From Siphonodentalium dalli (Eukaryota; Mollusca; Scaphopoda; Gadilida; Siphonodentaliidae): a stretch of DNA of 64,000 nt. A model generated the notes under the pieces. It was not told the origin of the DNA and ran no database searches. It saw only the letters and a program-made list of their open reading frames with translations. Position numbers and translations under genes: made by a program. The DNA is taken from contig CP136069.1 of assembly GCA_032622095.1 (NCBI GenBank), forward strand, positions 182,267,122-182,331,121, read 5' to 3'. Every line of letters begins with the position of its first letter. Position 1 is the stretch's first letter. Positions 10,801 through 22,800 of the stretch are shown in pieces.

Positions 10801-13800
10801 TCAGCTTTAACATTTTTCAAAATTCAATTTAGAAATGTCAGTTGAACGACATCGATGATAAAATGAAAATGAATATATCTGATACATTTTGCATCGAAAG
10901 TCACTGTTACATCTGCCTCCATTAAATCCAATAAGATCGGAGTGGATCGTTCATAGGAAACTATTTTAATACCACAAGTCAAAACACTTATAAGGACACA
11001 CTTCCAATGGAAATATATAGGACATACACTTTATGAAATACTGCATAACAAAAAGAGCTGAACTGTCTCAGCACAAGCAATACACTCATATGAGATTTAA
11101 AACATTTATCTAGAAAACCCCATCTCAACCTGGGCAGCATATCATTTTCCGGTGTGTCAGGGTGTGTTGTGTGTTTACAACTTCACTTTAACTAGCAACT
11201 TAAAAAAATATATAAAGTAAACACGAGTGCATTTCATGGATAAAAGCACATTACACAAAGTCCAGTGCAAAGTCTGGAATAAATAATTAGATAAAATATT
11301 TTTTTAAGTTGTTTCACTGGTTGTGTCGGCTGGTTGTGTTGAGTTTTTCATGATAAATGTTTTTAATCTCATGAGTGTATTGCTTGTGCTCATAGTTATA
11401 ATTTATTAGTATTGAGTTTAACTGGTGGCGAAAGTACACTAAAGTTGGATGATGCTTGAAAAAACAGAATGGTCAAATTACGAATGACTGATAATTATTA
11501 TATATGTTCATTCTAATTTAACCATTCTCTGTTTCTCAACATCAGCCACCTTCACTGGACATTCTACACCATGATGTTTTTGCCTATAATGGCTTTCCAG
11601 CTTGATAAATTTCATTCAAATGTGACTGGAAAGGGGGGGGGGGGTCCCAAAACCATGAGTGGAATTTTTTTTTTTGCACAAAGAAGGGGGGGGGGGGTGG
11701 GGGTCCAAAGTGCTGCAAAAAAATATTCAGCGTTGTGTATGCAAATGTTTTCCGGCCCTGGCATTAAATTCGTTGGTATAACTTTTCGTGGTTCGTTCAA
11801 CCATTTATGACTTTTTAGCGGGTTGGCAAACTCGTGGGTCCGCCGGTAATAAATGTCACCCCCAGATCCCCAAATTAAACAAACAAATCCAACTAATACA
11901 TGTATATAATGTATGTATAATAAAACAGTTCTGGTCTTTATAGCTTTGTAATATGAGACCGCACACATTAAGTGGCAAACATTTTATATCGGTGACGATG
12001 TATTGAGGCCGACTGTTATTATAACCATATAAGTTAACATATTTGTTATTGTAATAATGATTTATATAGAGAGTAATCAATTGGTTTCGAGATAAACCCT
12101 GGTCTTGGACATTTTTACTAAAAGCCAGAAAACTTGAACAAGTTTTAGACAAGTTCAATGATTGGCATTCCATGTGAATGGAAGCGAGAAGTAAATGGGT
12201 TGATGTCGTTGAGAAACAAACCATAGTCGAAGACTAGAATTCAAACCATTTTGTTTCAAGTTACAATAAACTCATTTTATTATAAAATGATCTTACCCTT
12301 GGAGAGAATCGTCGCAATTGAGGTACTTTTGTGCGTTGTCTTGAACTGCTATCTACTGCAAGCCACTGCTTTATCTTCTGTTCAAGAATCCCAAGTGATA
12401 TGTCGTCATCATCGTCGTCCTCATCAAAGGTCACGGTCACTTGTCGGGGGTCTGCTACGTCATCGATCTTATCGTCTGCTGATCCATATAGCATCGACCC
12501 TCTGATGTCCTCATCCACAGTCCGTCTATTGGAAGCACTATTTATTCTCCTGAACGACCGAGGCCCCAGTCCATCCGGGCTTCTCTCTCTAGCACTATGT
12601 GGTCTTGGGCGCACTTTAAGAGGCTTTGGGATAAATGCAACGGTATCTTCCACTGCAACTACCTGCCCACCTGCCGTTTGGGCGGCAGCTGTTAGGGAAT
12701 TTGGCAGTTGTATGGCATGAACATGCTGGTGTTGTTTCTTTGGCTGTACTTGCTTTTGTGTTATCAAATGTGCTTTTTGTCGAGTTCGTTTCCGTTCTCG
12801 GAGCTTTATTAAGTAGAATACACTTCCGGGTCCATACATGTCAATCAAAGGACCTTTGTGATTAAGAAACTCCCTCTCCGCAGCTGTGGCGGTTTTGATT
12901 GGCTTCCGCTCCTTCTCCTTGGGCGGAGGAGGGCGAAGCATTCTCGACACTCTCAACAGTAAATGCCCAAATAACGGAACTTCAGCTTTGTTGGGTAAAA
13001 AGCTGACCCTGTTTTTTAGTTTGAATTCCAGTTTTTCTCTCATTTTTTCGATAGTTTTGGGATGACGTTTCACGAATAAACGTTCGTAATGTTTCTTTTC
13101 CAACACGAGAACTTCTGTCTTTTCCATGCATTTGGTTGCTTGTGTATATTTATCCAAATCTAGAAGTAATTCTATGTCACCTGCAATCGAAAACAATTGG
13201 TAAGTCATATGTGTGTGTTAACATGTAAAACAAGTTACTAATACATGTAATAAAAACTTTCTGTAACTTACAAATTTCAATGTGAGACTACAATTTTCAG
13301 CAAACTTCGAATTTTCTCAAAATGTCTATATGTATTTCTTAAATATGGGCAAAGACAGGAGACATAGAATCAAATATGTGATGGCTTTGGGTCTATTGAC
13401 ATTAGCTGTGTTAATACATGTGAGTTTTGTGTACAAATAACAGAGTTTTTATCGGTAAGTTCTGTATTTGGAATCTATGTTTTGCTCTTTTATTATCTGT
13501 CGTCTGCTTACTATTCCTGATAATCCCCTCCAGATGAATACAAGGCCATTCCAATGTACACTTTTGTGACTGATTAGGAGAAACCATTTATATATAGAGG
13601 ATCTACAACGAGTCCCCAGTTTATAGCGGGAGTCCAGTAAATTAGATCTGGACCAAGCCTTTGGGAGGTCTAGACCTAATTTACTTGACGAGTTTTGTAA
13701 TTTCCGCTATTAACTGGGGACGAGTTGTAGATTCTATTTATTACATGATCCAAAACCTCGACAAAACATACACCATCAAATGGGACACGAAACTAACATC

Positions 13801-16800
13801 GGCTTCTATAAGGCATGCGATGACGTTTCACGTAACCATACGTTGTTTGTCCGCGGAAAGAAATAGTCCCAGATAAATAAATACTCTTTGGCATATTTAA
13901 TGGCGTATATTTAATTAAATAACTTTTCAAACTTCATTATAGTTTGTTGGGAAAATGTTGGACGCCATATTATTTTGAGACGTAGCGCACGAACATTTAA
14001 TATCACAATTAACCCTTTACCCAACAGAAGGGCCCTGTGCCAATGCATTCTCTTATATATGCGAGTCGACCATAGGTCGCCTCGCATATATAAGAGAATG
14101 CATTGGCTTAACACATTAAAAATTATAAAATTGTTAAAGAATGTAAGAAAAAATGGTAAAAAGTGTTAAAAAAAGATTTTGTTAGGCCAATGCATTCTCT
14201 TATATATGCGAGGCGACCTATGGTCGACTCGCATATATAAGAGAATGCATTGGCACAGGGCATAACTGTAACTATCACAATGTGGTCAAGGAGCCGGTTC
14301 CAATGATATCCATATTTGCATGGTTCTATTGAGACAGACCGAAGATATTTTAGGCTGTTGAAGCTTTATTTGGCCGGTTTTGCCCGTTGTGTTGGGTAAA
14401 GGGTTAATAGAATGGGTTTATTGAATGGAATGTAATAAATGTAGAAAAGGGTTAAATCACACATTACCGACGGCTTCGTTGACACCGAGATAATAAGGCT
14501 TGATGATTTTGTCTTTCTTTTTGTTCAGAGCCACAGACGAAGAGTCACCGGACTGCATGCGGTCTGGCTTTTTGTTCTTTGACCTTTGAAATAAATGTAC
14601 ATATACATGTGATTATCGGTTGCAAACCTTTGTTATCGATTCTGGACTATAACATATTAAAAGTGAGCCGAAACCACCGACGACAGAAGCTTCTACGAAT
14701 AAAGCTATAGTGTTTTGTATCTTTCATTCATTCAAAACGTTAAATTACAGAACAAAAGAAGTAATAAGACGCAAGGGCGTAAGGGCGATCTTCGGATGGG
14801 CCCACCCCCACCCTCGTGCCGCCCTTCGGGCGGGCACGCAAATCCTTTCACTGACTGAAAAAGTTAAACACGAGTGTTATACTAAAATGACTCAGTTTGT
14901 TTTTGAAACTGGGACAACATGACGAATATTCGAATCTCACCAATCCATCTTTTCGTCGCTGAAATCGTGTTTAGCACATATATACATGTATTGGGCGAAA
15001 TAGTAGGGCCTTACGTTCACGCGCTGGTAAATTAGACTGGTATTTATTTTCATAAGTTGGTCGCAGATAGCGATACAGTGTGCATCAATATATGAATGGT
15101 AATGCAGAATAAAGTACTCAATTCCATCAATGTTAGTTCCCAATTGGCAGGACGCAAATCCTTTCTTATACGTATAAATTATATGCAGCTATTCTCAATG
15201 GAGGAAACATTGCCGTTTATCTATCGCCATGAACTCAGGAGTATTTGGTCACACTGGTGTAAATATGGTTCTGAGTAACATCTAGTGGATTCCCTGCTAA
15301 ACGGACATGATTTGTTTTGCGTAAAAAATTTCCCCTAATGTCAATTTTTCATATTTAAAGAAAATTTTGAACTCAAAATTTATATTGCCAACAGTATACG
15401 CTAAAACGTTAGGACTGAGGCCTATGGAAAACATTTACACCAGTGTAACCATTTGTTTATCGCCACGAACTGAGGAGTATGTGTTTATCACCGCGAACTG
15501 AGGAGTATGTGTTTATCACCGCGAACTGAGGAGTATTTGTTTATCACCGCGAACTGAGGAGTATGTGTTTATCGCCACGAACTGAGGAGTATGTGTTTAT
15601 CACCGCGAACTGAGGAGTATGTGTTTATCACCGCGAACTGAGGAGTATGTGTTTATCACCGCGAACTGAGGAGTATGTGTTTATCACCGCGAACTGAGGA
15701 GTATTTGTTTATAATTGTGCGTATACATGTACTTCAGACATTGTGTTTTCTGAAATGTTACGATCGGTACGGCTGCATGGGTACTTATACTTATCAATTT
15801 GATTTACTGCAATTAGTACATAATTTATCTTTAAAGCACTTTAAGGCATTATCAGCCGTGCAATCCCTTTATCGGCCTCACAATCCCTGTCATAGCTCTC
15901 AAATGATAAAACAACCAATGACAACTACTCTGTAAATCCCAATTGTATCACACAAAAGTATGTAATACATGTAGATAGTAATCTTTTTAAATAATACAAA
16001 AGAAAACAATTGCCAGGGCCTGGAACCTACAGCATAATTTGATCGAAATTGGAGACAAGATGTTTCACATCTACATGAAAGTGCACTGTTAAAAAATGTC
16101 CGTTCTCAAACGTTATACAAGGTCCGGAAAATTGCTGCTGGCACCATATACCTTAAAGATTACAGGACATTTTACCATTTCGTTACGGCCATATGTTCTG
16201 TACGGCTATATATATGGAACACAGTTACGTATTAATACGGGACATATATTCTTAATTAAAGACAGTGGTAACTCGCAAATGTTCCTTAACTTTACGGGAC
16301 TATGTGCCGGCAGTAAAATTTCCGGAACTTTGTATCGTTTGAGTATGGACAATCACTAACAGTGTGAGCAATCATCGTTTTATTCACCTATATAAACAAC
16401 TTTACCAAAAAGATGTAGCGAGTGATCTGTGTCTCATTTTTTGGGAGCTCACTATGAATCCCGACCCCATATACATATGACTGTTGAGAAGATATAAGTA
16501 TTCAAGTGACTTCGAACACTAGTTTTCGAGGTTGTGAAATTTGAACGCCAAAATCTTCTTACAAACAAGTCTGTTCGATATCCGGTTATTGTAGCATCGA
16601 AGATAAGTTCTAATGATAGCTCATGACTCTAATAGCTTGTTGATATCTTCGGAAAATATAGAAGAAAAAAAAAAACGAAAGTTAAAATTTCCAGGCGTTA
16701 TATATCTTGCCGCCATTTTCGAGCAAATTATGACGTAGGTTCCTCGTCCTGATAGCATGAATATTTTCCAGGAAATTTGGCTATATGTTTGAACGTAGCC

Positions 16801-19800
16801 TAATACACCTTGTCACTGAGTCGCGGCCATATTTGGATCCATCCATCCAGCGTTTTTTATGCTACATGTCAAAGTTCTGTAGTAGCATTCCATATAAGGA
16901 GCTTTTGAATATTCATGATTTCCATATGTGGAATGGTATTCCAGAACTTTGACTTGTAGCATTAAAAAACGGAACGGGGGCAGGGTTGATCCAATATGGC
17001 CGCGACTCAGTGACAAGGCTTATTGTTTATCGTATACCTGTCGTCGTCTGTGTGGCTCGCGGCGGCTGTCCTGAATATTCTCGGGAAATCCACGGGATGT
17101 GCCGTCGGATCCAGCTGTATCTCAACCTGACCACTGTTTAACAGAGAAAACGACACAGTTATATTAATTTTCAATACCTCCATTTCTGGAGAAGAATATT
17201 TACAGCAAAGTTATTTACAATTGGGTACAAAACAAGTGTGAACATTGTACACTCCATAAAATGAGTGGCAGGGTATGTCGAAGTTGGGTACGTTGCAGTT
17301 GATGTCTGACATTATATGATGGCGTGTGGATTCATCTCTGGCTGGTGGTCATAGGTTATCCTCTAATCAGGGAGCACACGGCAAGAAGATACGCAGCGGA
17401 GAACAGAATTATTGTATGCTTGTTCTCGATTAGATGGTGTGGTTGTCCTGGAATGTTCCCTCCAATAATCAGTGCTGGAAGTTCATCGTCGCTCAAAGAA
17501 TTGTGCATGAAGATAAATACAGACACTCCATAGTGGTTGAGAATAGTCTCCCAGTAGCTATTGCGTAATGATAGAATAACTTGCGAAGAGCAATACCCCA
17601 CTGCGTGGAGAAGTTCGTTGTTGTACTGCTGATCGCGGAACTGCATGTCAGATGGTTAATATACGTCGTCTTATTGAGTAGAATAGCAAGATTCCGAAGT
17701 TGAACTGTGCGGTTTGGGTACTGTCTAAGAAGTGTCCATATCGACCAGGGGGTCATAGGATCTGAGTGAACTAGTCGAAACGTGGTCAGTGATGGGTTCC
17801 TTTGTTCCTTTGTTTTGTTTTGTTTGATTGTTATCTTCTTTAACGAATGCCGTCATTTCCCTCTGTACTGCTCAAACTTCCGATTTATAGGTAAACAACA
17901 TCACAGATGTGTATGCTATCTAACAACGACTATACATCTAAAATGTAATCATAATTATGGAATAATGTAGATCATGACATGAATCTTTACTCTTAGATAA
18001 CGCCCGTAGAGATCATATTCCACCAGTACAAACCTGGAAACTTTTTGAAGTTTAGACAGGGAACCTTATAAAGTCGAAAAAATAACTCGGGGAATATATT
18101 TCTTAGTTACTGTAGGTGAAAGTCCCATATATTGTAACTTCATAACATTAAAAAGGGGACTGTACACTAAATCCGACCATTTATGGGACCATCCCCTATT
18201 ATACTCAACAGAATATATGCAACAAATGAACGAATTTGCGCCATGGGTGAGTGCAAAATACACTTATGTCATATGAGCGATGGAAACAACATGGTAATTA
18301 TAACGAAAATGAGTTATGACTCCAGTCATAAATTCATTTGCATTATAATTACTATGTTGTTTGCATCGTTCAGAGAGCACGTGAGTGTATTTTGCACTAA
18401 TAATCCATGGCTCAAATTCATTCATTTGTTGCATATATTCTGTTGAGTATAATAGGAGATGGCACCATAAATGACCGGATATAGTGTACAGTACCCCTTT
18501 AATTGAAATAAGAGTTATTTCATAAATGTATGTTAGACATGTTAAATTGTAACAGCACCTCTTGTGCTATCAGAGAAATATTGGGGGAAAATTGTAATAA
18601 TCTGATCATTTGGGAATTAACCACCATATATATAGAGCCACGATTGTCATTCCTTATTTTAGATATCAAGTTTCTGCGAATAGATCACTGTTACTCATCC
18701 GTTCCCAGAAAATCATTCCTGCTCCCGTTTTATGGTCCACTTCGATCTTGATCATGTCCCCCTTCGATTATGATTGTTTAATGTTTTTGGAAGATGGAAA
18801 GGCTGGAAAACTTAGACAAAACGGCAGATAGGTGAGTTTGTCAACATATATGTTGGTCATTGTGAGGGTGATCAATAAATGCACCTCGTGTCGAACTGTT
18901 ATTTCACTCTTATTTGCCTTCAAATAGCATTTCAACTAATTCAAGTGTTAATGCAATGGAAAATGTCGAGTTGATTTCTTGCGAACCAACCGACATATCG
19001 TCGTGGAATCTTCAGATTTATAATATCATTAGTACCGTTAGTTATACATGCAGCAAATCAGAACGTTCCTACAATCGCTTCTATGTGAAAAATGCAGGGA
19101 AACTTCACCCGAAAATGTTCCACTTCTTAAACGATTTTTGGTTCTATGATAACTTCTTTGCGGCGCCACTTCTTTGGCGATTAATCAACTTTTTAGGGCT
19201 AAAAACTAATCGAATTCAGACCATATTCCCTACTTCTATGACAACCCGTTATTATAGGAATTTCCTGTCCACACATGAGCTTGATTCGCGAGAAAACGAA
19301 ACACGTTTGACGCAACAACCCCAAATTCTGATATAACATGCATATTCAAAAATTATTCAGACCTACATGCATATGTTTTCTGTCAAATCGCTATATAAAT
19401 TAAAGGGGCTTTAACATTGGTTATGCGGGATATCTATGTTATTTGGAATTGCCTACGTGGGTTCGCCCGATTCAGTGCATGGTGTGGTATGGGATGACAC
19501 CATGTGTGAGCGATACTTAATAAAATAAAACAAAATGGTTTTGTTACCGATTTCAATAAAATCTCGATCTCCACAATACGGAGAATATGATAGTGTGATT
19601 CAAAACTACTAAATATTTAGTACAATGGATTGTATTTTATTCCTTTGGTTTTATACTTTATGACATAGTTGTATCTACCGGATCTAGAATATATTATTTG
19701 CACACAGTTATCAAACCTTTGATTGAACATATATATATATAGTACATGCTCGCTCTAGTGATCAAAATAGATCGATGCTCCATGGACACATAAAGTAATT

Positions 19801-22800
19801 TAGAGTCATTCTAAGCCATCTATATATAAATGAGTAATTTATGACAAGCTTAAGAAAAGCTTAGGAGAAGATATGTCGGTCTGTCCGGATTTGTCTCCCA
19901 GACTGATGGTCCTATTTCAACTAAATGTGGTGTGGTGACTCGAGGTACCCTGGCGGAGGTAGCAGACAGATGGCTAATCTATAATCGATAATACTTTGAG
20001 ACGAAGGGTGACTCTTTGCACGTTTGATAGCTCATTGGTGTCTTTTTGCACGCTTGAGAGATCCAGTGTGACTTATTGCGCGATACTATGACATATTCAG
20101 CGACACTAACGTGGCAACACTGCATGTTTCATTCTATCTTGGGTCTGATTTGGAGTTCGGCGAATTGTTTTTATATCGATATCGACGTCCATTGTGCACA
20201 TACCGTCGTTTGTGTCATGACTTCGGAATAAAGCCTTCTTGCAATGCATGCACACCTTTCATATGTGCGTGTTTTCACACTCGAACTTTTCACTACACAG
20301 GACTGTATTAGTCCTTCACTTGTTTGATAAATGATAGGCGTATGGGTTGTGGGCGAACTCCGATACCAAACGCTCGGTCCGACGGAAGCCCTTCCTTTGG
20401 AAGACATTATACACCATATTATTTTATCAACAATATTATTTCTTCTGAGGATGGACTTTAATAGAATGGAGATGATAAGCTGTCTTTGATTATTTGTGCC
20501 CCCACCCCCCGACAATAATAACACAGGCGGTAATTCTGAAATATGAATTAATATTGCTGATATTATTTGTGGCAAATATACATACTAAATGATATATATT
20601 CATAACAAGACATGTATTCTTGTGAATATATATCAGATGGTATGTACGTGCACGTATGAATTTGATTGTTTATAGGAGTGGGTTATGTGGAGATATATGA
20701 GTGATATATGGGTCATTTCCCCAATATTTGCTACCATTTTGTCACTGTCAAAATTGTAAATTACTCACAATCACTAAACCAGTCAGTTCTAAAGGATTCC
20801 ATGTAAAAACTCAATGACATTTATAATTGATAAGAAAAGGAACATGCTGGATTTCTGGAGCTAAGAAGGGGATCATCTGTTAACTAAGAAGTGGAACCCA
20901 TATGGTTGGGCGAAAAAGTACTCTCTATTGCCATAAATGTAATGCTTGAAACAACACAGGTCGTGAATCGTTTGTAAAGGTGTATGTTATCGTAATTTAT
21001 AATAACAGGTGTGCAGAACTAGCTTATGCCTGCGAAATTTCTAAAATTGTGTCGGTCACTGAAGAAAAATGTGAGATTTGTTAGTGATCAGTATAAATTT
21101 CGATAGGATAAAGAATATAAACCAAATAATTGCCATACATAGCCGTTGAGTATTATCAACCGAGCCTCAATTCGAACGGCGACATATCTAAATGCGATAC
21201 TTTATTGTCCCGCTCATCTTTTTCTGTGCGGGTGCCTCCATCTTGTCAAAAAAATCGCTAAGAAGGTAAACACAAATCAACTTCGAAGTGCATGGAACAT
21301 AAAATGGTACAGGAATGATTTTCGGGGAACAGATGAGCAACAGTGTAGATGCTTACAGAGAAATATAGACTTACCTCAACATAAAGTAGCAATTTGCGAG
21401 TTGGTCCCCCTGTTTTGTAAGGTAAGACTCAAACGGGAATATCTCCTTATACAGTGCCATGGCGAGTTGCTTGCGATATTTCGGCGCCCACGTCGAAAAC
21501 AGACTGTTTGACTTTATGAAATGTTCCTTCTCAGAGAATTCTTGAGCCAGCACATCTCTGACCGAGCGATTATAGAGTTGTCGATCCACGACCACCAGGT
21601 CAGTCTTCTCGTCGGCTAAAACCGTGGCTGTTCGGATACAGTCGTCAGAAATCAGCGCCACCTCTCCAAAAGGAACTCCCTCACCTGTAACCATGGTAAT
21701 AAAATAAAACAACGATTCCGAACTTAGTATCGGACGATCTAAAGCGACACGTCTGGCTTAGCATAATCAAATTCACCCTCTGAGGACCTCATTCTGCTTA
21801 GGCCTCATCTTCTGGGAAGTATCCATAGTATCAAATTAGCATTGTTTTTAGTTACTTTTCCCCTAATTTGCAGAAGATAAAATGCATAATCGAGGTGACT
21901 AATGGATGAACGTCACCAACTTCAACTGGGAAACTTCAATATGATCATAGGTCTCCCATAACAGTCGGGGCCTAATCAGAATGAGGTTCCCAGAGATGAA
22001 TTTGGTGACGCTAGCCCGCCATACGAGATACCGTCACTAAACTCACCTTTGTGAATTTCATTATGAAAATTGAAGCTACTCGCAAAAAACATAAAAGTCT
22101 GTAAAAACATCACCACTAAGAAGAACACGGATATTCATTATTGATAGTTCTCCAATAACGACATTTTGCGTGTTGAAACCTTTGTCATGTAAACAAAACT
22201 TTGTTAACAAACATTGATAAGTAAAAGTAAGTTCAAATATTTAAGTCTGAATACGATTTTCAGAATTTTTCATAACTTTCACCAGTTTTTACCGTCAAAT
22301 GTTGATTAAACTTTGGTATCTTATTGGAATAATTGGACTTTTATTTTCTCGCAGACATTCATGATTTCAGATAGTAGACTGAGTTGGGATAGTAAAATAG
22401 ATAATGCAATGTTTTTTATTCCGCAAATACTTCCTGTCAAACTCTAGTGACCTACATGACAGATTGGTTGTTTGTTTTTTTAATCCACCATTTTGACATC
22501 ATTCAAACATATCTCTCATATTGTGAGGGTAAACATGTGTTGTTATAATACTATAGCATACATTGGTTATAAAGGATAATGATTTTTTCCTTCAAATTGA
22601 TAGATATAAATTGAGATTTGTTTTTTAATTCACGAATAGGGCGCCTTCTTAAGAGAATATATAGAGAATACCTACGGGTTTTGGTTGAATACCCGAATTA
22701 TCTCATGAGTGGGTGCAAGGAAGTACAGAATTTCCACGAGCGGCTGCAAGCCGCGAGTGGAAATTCTGTACTTCCTTGCACCCACGAATGAGATAATTCG

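Noticed and set aside
12261-12296. Extension of the CNBD exon to a stop at 12261
   Set aside because: A GTAAGA donor at 12296 joins in phase to a coding-like terminal exon at 7805; readthrough adds only a short tail (VRSFYNKMSLL). It could still be a minor isoform.
12331-12720. 129-codon plus-strand ORF with a Ser run
   Set aside because: Antisense shadow of the CNBD exon: the Ser run is the complement of the Asp-rich segment.
14814-14837. Terminator-like GC hairpin with TTCG loop
   Set aside because: Bacterial-type terminators do not apply in this eukaryotic context and no T run follows.
17344-17756. Endogenous viral nucleoprotein
   Set aside because: Considered because of the unfamiliar sequence, but the WTLLRQYP..TVQLR segment and the zinc-like spacing in its relative at 61.7 kb fit a LINE tail better.
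18914-19336. Glycosyltransferase (sialyltransferase-like) fragment
   Set aside because: A faint HPKM..FLNDFWF resemblance to the sialylmotif S region was considered, but the key following residues are missing, so no family is claimed.
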